Below are positions 34,518 to 43,448 of a stretch of 64,000 nt of DNA, in pieces (the stretch's first letter is position 1; every line of letters starts with the position of its first letter). The translations under genes and the position numbers were made by a program. The notes beneath the pieces are model-generated. The model ran no database searches. It saw nothing but the letters and a program-made list of their open reading frames with translations, and was not told where the DNA came from. This stretch comes from Aldehydirespirator sp965219165 (GTDB lineage Bacteria; Actinomycetota; Acidimicrobiia; Acidimicrobiales; Aldehydirespiratoraceae): NCBI GenBank assembly GCA_965219165.1, contig CBDCMW010000002.1, forward strand, positions 2,852,001-2,916,000. Direction: 5' to 3'.

Positions 34518-35117
34518 TCACGACCTCACGGCCACCCCTTCGCATGGAGCACCGACCGCAAGCTGCACGGGGATGGCTTCGCCGTCGGAAGCGGCGACTA
34601 GCTCGACACAGCCGGGCTCGTTAACCCAGACACCGCCCGCCCACACAACCCATTCACCGCGATCCGTGCCACAAGGCCCAACACTCAGATACTCGGTGGG
34701 CTCGATCACACATTCATCGCCATCCGTGTCGCAAGGCCCAACAGTCAAAGCATCAGCGGGCGCGAAGGCACTCCCACCGTAGCGAAGCACCGCGTCGTCG
34801 GGGGCTCCCACGATCTCCAGCGAGACTTGCCGGAAGCGGCGCACGTGCAGCCCGAACTTGGAGAAACGATACTCCTCATAGCCCGAGCCCTCCGACCCCC
34901 GCCGCCTGAGTTGCATCTCTCCCGCCGGCAGCGCAATGAATCCGTCGCCAGTGCCGTGGACTCTGTAGTCGGGACCGGGAGCTTCGACCACACCAATGGC
35001 TGTAGCGCACGGCAAATCCGCACGCACCTGCTGATCCTTGATCTCCGCCTTCTGATCTGCGCCGCCGCTACAGCCCGTGATGAGCCCAGCAACCAACGCC
35101 GCTATGAGGATTCGCAC
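34518..35117 (-). CDS. Lipoprotein of unknown function
   Basis: The GTG at 35117 begins a lipoprotein signal (RILIAALVAGLITGC, lipobox LITGC), giving 199 residues. No family is recognised. The mature part has an internal repeat of about 20 residues: VGPCDTDGDECVIEPTEYL followed by VGPCGTDRGEWV. Six mature cysteines suggest disulfides outside the cell. It lies between coxL and the XdhC-YHS gene on the same strand; a link with CO oxidation is only positional. Confidence 0.65.
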   Translation of the reverse strand: MRILIAALVAGLITGCSGGADQKAEIKDQQVRADLPCATAIGVVEAPGPDYRVHGTGDGFIALPAGEMQLRRRGSEGSGYEEYRFSKFGLHVRRFRQVSLEIVGAPDDAVLRYGGSAFAPADALTVGPCDTDGDECVIEPTEYLSVGPCGTDRGEWVVWAGGVWVNEPGCVELVAASDGEAIPVQLAVGAPCEGVAVRS

Positions 35118-35267
35118 GGCATCGACGCTTCGTCGGCGAGGATCGGAGAATTGTTGGGGCTTGCAGCGCCATTGTTGGCACTGCGAGTGTCGCGATCGTT
35201 CCGAGCAGCCGTGCACGGCCAGCGCAGGGGCAAGTCCGCAGGCTGACGGCCCAAGACCGTCGGGCCG

Positions 35268-37628
<2,361 letters not shown>

Positions 37629-37640
37629 TGGTCGTACCTC

Positions 37641-38120
37641 CTAGCTGTCAGAACCGTTGCCGGCCGCGGCGGCTGCAGCGGCCTGGATGGCCTTGACGAT
37701 GTTCATGTAGCCGGTGCAGCGGCACAGGTTCCCCGAGATGGCCCAGCGCACTTCGTCGTCGGACGGCGCCGGGTTGTCCTCGATCAGCGCCGCGCCCACC
37801 AGCATCATGGCCGGGGTGCAGAAGCCGCACTGCAGGCCGTGCTCGTCGCTGAACGCGCTCTGGATGGGGTGCAGACCGTCGGCGGACTTGAGTCCCTCGA
37901 CGGTGGTGACCGAGCGGCCGTCGGCCTGCACGGCCAGCATCGTGCACGACTTGACGGGCGTGCCGTCCACCAGCACGGTGCAAACCCCGCAGCTGGTGGT
38001 GTCACAGCCGATGTGGGTGCCGGTCAGCCCGGCACCGGTGCGGATGTGGTCGACGAGCAGGCGCCGGGGTTCGACGTCGGCGGTGTGGTCGGCTCCGTTG
38101 ATGTTGATCGTGATCTCCAT
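37641..38120 (-). CDS. coxS: Carbon monoxide dehydrogenase, small [2Fe-2S] subunit
   Basis: The 159-residue protein holds two [2Fe-2S] clusters that carry electrons from the molybdenum site to FAD. The plant-ferredoxin-type ligands are in GCDTTSCGVCTV with a later Cys (VKSCTML), and the second cluster is bound by QCGFCTP and CRCTGY. It lies 11 bases after coxM and 12 before coxL. The C-terminal ten residues are an alanine-rich tail. Confidence 0.95.
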   Translation of the reverse strand: MEITININGADHTADVEPRRLLVDHIRTGAGLTGTHIGCDTTSCGVCTVLVDGTPVKSCTMLAVQADGRSVTTVEGLKSADGLHPIQSAFSDEHGLQCGFCTPAMMLVGAALIEDNPAPSDDEVRWAISGNLCRCTGYMNIVKAIQAAAAAAAGNGSDS

Positions 38121-38131
38121 GTCTCCCCCTC

Positions 38132-38992
38132 TCAGGCCTGGGCCTGCTCGGCCGCGGCCGCCAGGGCCCTTCGGGTGAACGCGGCCACCACTTGGCGCTT
38201 CCAGCGGGCCGAGCCCCGCACGTCGTCTCGGGGGTCGGATGCCGCGGCAGCGGCCGCGCCAGCCTCGGCGAACAGCTCGGCGCTCGGGGCGTTGCCCACC
38301 AGCACCGCCTCGGCGCCGGTCGCCTTGCGGTTGATGGGCGCCACCGATGTCATGGCCACCCCCGCAACTGCGATGGTTCCGTCGGCGGCGAGCTCGAGGT
38401 GGGCGGCCACGCCCACAGTCGCATAGTCGCCGACCTTGCGCTCCAGCTTCTGGTACGAGCCGCCGGAGGGGCCCGAGGGCACCGGGATGTGCAGCGCGGT
38501 CACCATCTCGTCCTCAGCGAGGGAGCTGGTGAAGAAGTCCTGCACGAAGTCGCCGATGGCGATGCTCCGCTCGCCGTCGGGGCCTCGAGCCACCACCTCG
38601 GCGCCGGTGGCCAGCAGAACCGAGTTCCAGTCTCCCTCGGGGTCGCAGTGGGCCACCGACCCGCACATGGTGCCCAGGTTGCGGACCAGCGGATCCGAGA
38701 TCCACGGGGCGGCGGAGGCCACCGCACCGGACACCGCATCGGAGGCGGCGATGTCGGCGTGACGGACCAGGGCCCCGATGTGGAGGTGACCGTTGTGGTG
38801 CTCGATGGTGTCGAGTCCGCCGATGCGGTTGATGTCCACCAGCTTCGAGGGCGTCGCGAACCGAAGCTTCATCATCGGCAGCAGGCTCTGCCCGCCGGCG
38901 AGGAACCGGGTCTCATCACCCCCTTCGGCCTTGGCCGCTATCGCCTCCTCCACTGACGAGGCTGCTATGTAGTCGAACCGGGCTGGCAGCAT
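38132..38992 (-). CDS. coxM: Carbon monoxide dehydrogenase, medium (FAD) subunit
   Basis: The 286-residue subunit starts MLPARFDYIAASS, the usual CoxM start, so I rejected a longer upstream reading. FAD contacts are the FLAGGQSLLPMMKLR loop and the second glycine loop, which reads TMCGSVAHCDPEGDW (a cysteine stands where many relatives have glycine). It is the first gene of coxMSL. The 242-bp gap to the divergent MFS gene must contain both promoters; I could not point to a single convincing hexamer pair there. Confidence 0.93.
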   Translation of the reverse strand: MLPARFDYIAASSVEEAIAAKAEGGDETRFLAGGQSLLPMMKLRFATPSKLVDINRIGGLDTIEHHNGHLHIGALVRHADIAASDAVSGAVASAAPWISDPLVRNLGTMCGSVAHCDPEGDWNSVLLATGAEVVARGPDGERSIAIGDFVQDFFTSSLAEDEMVTALHIPVPSGPSGGSYQKLERKVGDYATVGVAAHLELAADGTIAVAGVAMTSVAPINRKATGAEAVLVGNAPSAELFAEAGAAAAAASDPRDDVRGSARWKRQVVAAFTRRALAAAAEQAQA

Positions 38993-39234
38993 CCTGCACC
39001 CCCATCTCTCGCGGCTCCGTCCCTGCGGCCGCGTGTGCCCATGACCGTACACCAGCTCGGCTAGTCGTATCGAGTCGGCCGCCGCGGACTCGGCCTGCAA
39101 CAGCTGCCGCCATCGCCACGCGAGTCGTCGCGCCTTCTCGCCATAGTTACGCAAGATCCCGATCAGAACGCCGGGCGGCCATGGCCCCGATGGCGGACGA
39201 CGGCCGCGGTCGCCTCCCAAGGGTACGCTGACGG

Positions 39235-40473
39235 ATGCGCGCCACGGGATCCCCGACACCCTCAGGGCGGTTCGCGGCGCTGGGCAATCGCCACTTCCGG
39301 ATGCTCTTCGTGGGCGGGCTGTTCACGTTCCTCACCATGCAGGTGGCGGGCATCGCCCGGGCCTGGCTCGCGTTCGAGCTCACCGGCAGCAACACCGGCC
39401 TCGGCGGTGTGATGCTGGCCTTCGGACTGTGCAGCATCATCGCCATCCCGTACGGGGGCGTGATCTCCGACCGCTTCCCCAAGCGCAATGTGCTCGTGGT
39501 GGCGGGCGTCCTGCAGGCTGCAACCCCCATCTGGCTGGGCGTGGTGGTGGCCACCGGCACCGAGTCGTACTGGGTCCTGATCGCCGCGAGCGTCGTGCAG
39601 GGCGGCGTGATCTCGATTCTGGCACCGGCCCGGCTCTCCTTCGTTTCCGAGATCGTCGGCCGCGAGGCCATCACCAACGCGGTGTTCCTGTCGATGTCCA
39701 CCGTGCAGCTGGCCCGGGTTGCCGGTCCGGCCGCGGCGGGCGCCTTGATCGGTGTGGCATTCTTCGGCCTCGCCGGCGTCTTCTTCGCCGCTGGCGCGCT
39801 CGGGGCCTTGAGCGTGGTCCTGCTGGCCGGCCTGCCCCGGGGTGCGCCATCGAACCACTCGGGCCGCAGCGCGCTGGGCGACATCGCCGACGGTCTGCGC
39901 TTCGTTCGCTCCCGTCCGGACCTGGTGCACCTGCTCGCGGTGTCGTTCGGCGTGGTGCTGGTCGGCTTCCCCCACATGGCGTTCCTGCCGGTAGTGGCCG
40001 AGCAGGTCCACGACAGCGGATCGACTGGCTTCGGCCTCCTCAACGCGGCCGCGGCAGTGGGCGCCGCGGTGGGATCCATCTCGCTGGCGAACCTGGAACG
40101 ACGGAGACTGCGCCCGTTTCAGACCCGCAGCGGCCTGGCCTTCGGCGTGTCACTCGCAGTGTTCGCGGTGATGCCCAGCTTCTACGCCGCGCTGGCGGTC
40201 ATGGCGGTGGTGGGGGCCACATCCAGCGTGTTCCAAGCCCTCAACAATTCCATGCTGCTCACGTCGACGCCGGTCGAGTACCACGGACGGGTACAGAGCC
40301 TGCTGATGCTCAGCTTCTCGGGTTTCGCCATAGCGGCCCTGCCCATCGGAATCGTCGCCGACGCCATCGGGATCCAGACAACCCTGGTTGTGCTCGGCGT
40401 GCTGGTGGTCGCGGTGATGGTGGCGGCCCGGATCACCGAGCCGCGCGGCGCAGTCGAGGAGACAACACTATGA
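39235..40473 (+). CDS. Major facilitator superfamily transporter
   Basis: The 412-residue protein has about twelve hydrophobic helices with a basic loop between helices 2 and 3 (GGVISDRFPKRN), as in the drug/siderophore-type MFS branch (EntS-like). Likely an exporter; substrate unknown. Its stop overlaps the next start as ATGA, and the following genes overlap in the same way, so it opens a four-gene translationally coupled operon that is divergent from coxMSL. Confidence 0.88.
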   Translation: MRATGSPTPSGRFAALGNRHFRMLFVGGLFTFLTMQVAGIARAWLAFELTGSNTGLGGVMLAFGLCSIIAIPYGGVISDRFPKRNVLVVAGVLQAATPIWLGVVVATGTESYWVLIAASVVQGGVISILAPARLSFVSEIVGREAITNAVFLSMSTVQLARVAGPAAAGALIGVAFFGLAGVFFAAGALGALSVVLLAGLPRGAPSNHSGRSALGDIADGLRFVRSRPDLVHLLAVSFGVVLVGFPHMAFLPVVAEQVHDSGSTGFGLLNAAAAVGAAVGSISLANLERRRLRPFQTRSGLAFGVSLAVFAVMPSFYAALAVMAVVGATSSVFQALNNSMLLTSTPVEYHGRVQSLLMLSFSGFAIAALPIGIVADAIGIQTTLVVLGVLVVAVMVAARITEPRGAVEETTL

Positions 40474-40985
40474 GCAGACGACAAGACGAGGAGGCAGCCA
40501 TGGCCGGCGATACGAGCACCGATCACGCCGCAGGCGAGGGCGAGGGCGCGAGCGAGGGCGCGGCCGCAGGCGAGGGCGAGGGCGCGAGCGAGGGCGCGGC
40601 CGCAGGCGAGGGCGCGGCTTCCGCCGAGACGGTGGTGCGCGCCTATTGGGAGAGAGTCTGGCTCGAGCGGGACCTCGACGCGCTGGAGGACCTGGTGTCG
40701 GACCCGATCGTGCGCCACACGGCCGAGGGGACGGAGTCCCTGACCCGTCGCGAGTTCCGTCGACGGCTCGCCGGCGCCTTCGAGGCGGTCCGAGCCAGTG
40801 AGGTGAGCATCGATGCCATCACCGCCGACGGCCCGTTCGCGTGGGTGCGTCTCACCCTTCGTGGTGTGAGTCTGGCGACCGCGGCTCCGATGTCGCTGAC
40901 CTGGCTGGCGCAGTACCGGACCGAGGGCGGGCGCATCGCGGAGTTGTGGGCTCTGCACCAGCCCGGCGCGGACTGGTCGGAGTGA
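40470..40985 (+). CDS. SnoaL/NTF2-like protein with a repeat-coded N-terminus
   Basis: The 171-residue product has an Ala/Gly/Glu-rich N-terminal arm of about 50 residues, coded mainly by a 36-bp tandem repeat, followed by an NTF2-like domain: VVRAYWERVWLERDLDALEDL, HTAEGTESLTRREFRRRLAGAF, and late strands with WLAQYRTEGGRIAELW. Such folds are used by many small isomerases, hydrolases and binding proteins, so function is open. A second ATG at 40501 is possible. It overlaps the MFS stop and is joined to the cupin gene by TGATG. Confidence 0.75.
   Translation: MSRRQDEEAAMAGDTSTDHAAGEGEGASEGAAAGEGEGASEGAAAGEGAASAETVVRAYWERVWLERDLDALEDLVSDPIVRHTAEGTESLTRREFRRRLAGAFEAVRASEVSIDAITADGPFAWVRLTLRGVSLATAAPMSLTWLAQYRTEGGRIAELWALHQPGADWSE
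40530..40614 (+). repeat. 36-bp coding tandem repeat in the SnoaL-like gene
   Basis: Two full copies and a part of a third of a 36-bp unit start at 40530, 40566 and 40602. Each codes for a 12-residue stretch made of Gly, Glu, Ala and Ser (AGEGEGASEGAA). As the period is a multiple of three, changes in copy number would keep the frame. Confidence 0.85.
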
Positions 40986-41599
40986 TGCCCGGCGGCCCGA
41001 TCATCCAGCGCCTCTCCGACCCCGCCATGCCTTGGCAGCGGGTCAAGGCGCAGCGCAACGCCGACGGCACCGAGTCGTCGGTTTGGGAGAAGTGGTTCGC
41101 CTGCCGCGCCGACCCGGCCTACCTGTCGCTCTACGCCCGCTACGATGCCGGGATGGTCGTGCGCCGCCACGGCCACCGCTCACCGCACGTCGTGTTCGTG
41201 CTGGAGGGGGAGATCCTGGTGGGCGACGAGCGGTGCGAGGCCGGTACCCACATCGAGCTCCCTTCCGGCGAGCAGTTCGGGCCGCTCGTCGCCGGCGAGG
41301 CCGGATGCGCGCTGTTCGAGGTGATGCTCGGCGACCCCCGCAGTTGGAGCGACGACCCGGACGCGTTCGAGCAGGCCTGCTCGGAGCGCGGCATTGCGCC
41401 GCTGCCCGATCCTGAGATCGATTTCCCCGACTGGTTGGAGGACGAGCGGGGCCGCTGGATCGACTCGCTACAGGCCACGGGGCCGCACGGGGCCGACTCT
41501 CTCGCCGGCAGCGATCCTGAGGACGGGGCCGACTCTCTCGCCGGCAGCGATCCTGAGGACGGGGCCGACTCTCTCGCCGGCAGCGATCCTGAGGGGTGA
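40985..41599 (+). CDS. Cupin-domain protein with repeat-coded tail
   Basis: The 204-residue protein has a single cupin barrel: YDAGMVVRRHGHRSPHVVFVLEGEILVG gives the two-histidine part of motif 1, and PSGEQFGPLVAGEAGC is motif 2. The end (about 170-204) is three copies of the 12-residue unit GADSLAGSDPED. The start codon shares one base with the previous stop (TGATG), and the TauE gene start overlaps its stop. A small-molecule sensing or isomerase role is likely but undefined. Confidence 0.8.
   Translation: MPGGPIIQRLSDPAMPWQRVKAQRNADGTESSVWEKWFACRADPAYLSLYARYDAGMVVRRHGHRSPHVVFVLEGEILVGDERCEAGTHIELPSGEQFGPLVAGEAGCALFEVMLGDPRSWSDDPDAFEQACSERGIAPLPDPEIDFPDWLEDERGRWIDSLQATGPHGADSLAGSDPEDGADSLAGSDPEDGADSLAGSDPEG
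41489..41596 (+). repeat. 36-bp coding tandem repeat at the 3' end of the cupin gene
   Basis: Three perfect or near-perfect copies of a 36-bp unit start at 41489, 41525 and 41561. The last one runs into the stop codon and the GTG start of the next gene. The unit codes for GADSLAGSDPED. Confidence 0.9.
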
Positions 41600-42339
41600 G
41601 CACCACCGAGCTGATCGTCGTCGGTGTGGCCTCGGCAGTGGCGATGCTGGCCAAGAGCACCACCGGACTGGGCTACCCGATGCTGGCCATCCCGATAGTG
41701 GCCGCGGTGGCCGGCCTGGAGACCGCGGTGGTGGTCGTGACCCTGCCCAACGTCGCGGCCAACGTCCTGATCGGCTGGCGCACCCGCCACGCTCGCTCCC
41801 AGACTCGCGACCTGCCCGCTCTGGCCTTGACGTCGGCCCTGGGAGCGGTGGCCGGCACCTTCGTTCTGGTCTCCGCGCCCGACAAGCCCCTGCTGGCCGT
41901 GCTGGCCGTCGCCGTCCTGGCGTTCGTGGTCCGGTCCCTGTGGTTCGGAGATATCGCCGTGTCACCACGGACCGGCCGGCGGGCCTCACCAGCCGTGGGC
42001 CTGGCCGCAGGCGTGATGCAGGGAGCCGTCGGGGTACCGGGACCGATCATGGCGACATGGCTGTACGCCTACCGCCTGCCCCGCGACGCGTACATCCTGT
42101 CGCTGGCGACACTGTTCCTGATCGCCGGGATGGCTCAAGTGTCGGCGCTGGCCGCCATCGGCGCCTACGACCGCGACCGCCTGATTGCAGCCGCGGTGGG
42201 GCTCGGGCCGGTGCTGGCCGTGCTGCCTGTCGGGGAGCGCCTGCGAGCCAGGCTGTCGAGCGCGCAGTTCGACCGGGCCGTGCTGGCTTTGCTGGCGGCC
42301 GCAGCCGTCACCCTGGTGATACGAGCCGTCACCGGCTAG
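41596..42339 (+). CDS. TauE/SafE-family membrane transporter
   Basis: The 247-residue protein has seven or eight hydrophobic helices; the first half has STTGLGYPMLAIPIV and the second GVMQGAVGVPGPIMATWLYA, the two glycine/proline-rich repeats of the family. Members move sulfite, sulfoacetate or other anions. GTG start overlapping the cupin stop as GTGA. It ends the four-gene rightward operon; the convergent MscS gene ends 51 bases further on. Confidence 0.83.
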   Translation: MSTTELIVVGVASAVAMLAKSTTGLGYPMLAIPIVAAVAGLETAVVVVTLPNVAANVLIGWRTRHARSQTRDLPALALTSALGAVAGTFVLVSAPDKPLLAVLAVAVLAFVVRSLWFGDIAVSPRTGRRASPAVGLAAGVMQGAVGVPGPIMATWLYAYRLPRDAYILSLATLFLIAGMAQVSALAAIGAYDRDRLIAAAVGLGPVLAVLPVGERLRARLSSAQFDRAVLALLAAAAVTLVIRAVTG

Positions 42340-42390
42340 AGGTGAGGTCGGCAAGGACAGTCGTCCGACGACCAGCCCGAGAGACCCGGA

Positions 42391-43362
42391 TCAGGACTTC
42401 GCGTCAGGGCGGCGGCGCCGCGGCAGGCGCCACTGCGGCCCGCGGCGGTCGCGCTCGACCTTCGGCTGGTCGAGCCCGCGATGCGGAGCGCGCACCTCGC
42501 CGACTTCGCCCCCGTAGAGCCGGCCCTGGTGCTGCTGACCGCTCCACACGACCACCTGGGGGAAGGCGATGGTGATGGACTCGGCTGCGAACGCCTGATG
42601 GATGGCCAGGACGAGGTCGTGGCGGGCGGCGAGCTCGGAGGGAACGTCGCTGGCGTGCCAGTAGAGCAAGCTGAAGCCGATGCTGGAATCCCCGAAGCCG
42701 TCCAGGTTGACCACCGGCTCGGGATCGGCCAGCACCCTTGGCACCCTGGCCAGGGCCTCGTACAGGACATCGGTCGCCTGCTGCAGGTCGGTCTCGTAGG
42801 CCACGCCGACGGCAAGTGAGCTACGGCGCACGGACTCGCGGGTCAGGTTGACGATGGTGGTGCCGACGACATTCGCGTTGGGGATGCGGATGTGGGTGCC
42901 ATCGAGGCCGCGGACCTGGGTAGTGCGGGAGTCGATGTCCTCCACGAGGCCGACGTGGCCGTCCAGCGCGACGGTGTCGCCCACTGTGTAGGGCCTTCGG
43001 GTCTGCAGGATCAGCGAGGACACGAAGTTCCCGACCACGCCCTGCAAGGCCAGTGCCAGCACCAGACCGCCCAGCCCGAGGGCACCCAGCAGCGGGCCGA
43101 CCCGCACGCCGAGGACGGTCAGCGCGTACGACAGGCCGATCAGGAACACGGCGTAGCCGATGAACCGCGAGGTCAGGATGGCGGCAAAGCCGGACCCGAT
43201 TCCCCGCGACACCACCCGGCGCAGGATCCTGGAGACCGCCGCCGCCAACACCAGCGTGCCGACAAGGACGATCCCGGCCCTGATCCAGTCGCCGCTGGTG
43301 AGCGGCGCGTCCAGCAGCGACTCGCTGTCGGCCTGGGCCAGCACTGCAATCAAAGGGATCAT
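42391..43362 (-). CDS. MscS-family mechanosensitive channel
   Basis: The 323-residue protein has three membrane helices followed by the MscS core: the pore helix GPLLGALGLGGLVLALALQGVVGNFVSS is glycine/alanine-rich as required, then the beta domain with RRPYTVGDTVALDGHVGLVEDI and HIRIPNANVVG, then the alpha/beta C-terminal vestibule. It opens on membrane tension to release solutes. The last 50 residues are basic and not conserved. Confidence 0.9.
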   Translation of the reverse strand: MIPLIAVLAQADSESLLDAPLTSGDWIRAGIVLVGTLVLAAAVSRILRRVVSRGIGSGFAAILTSRFIGYAVFLIGLSYALTVLGVRVGPLLGALGLGGLVLALALQGVVGNFVSSLILQTRRPYTVGDTVALDGHVGLVEDIDSRTTQVRGLDGTHIRIPNANVVGTTIVNLTRESVRRSSLAVGVAYETDLQQATDVLYEALARVPRVLADPEPVVNLDGFGDSSIGFSLLYWHASDVPSELAARHDLVLAIHQAFAAESITIAFPQVVVWSGQQHQGRLYGGEVGEVRAPHRGLDQPKVERDRRGPQWRLPRRRRPDAKS

Positions 43363-43448
43363 CAGCGGCTCAGTCTGTCATGCAAGCACGCGGCCGTCGA
43401 TGAGCGCGAGCATCGGAAGCAGGCGGAGCACGCCGGCGCCGAACGCAG

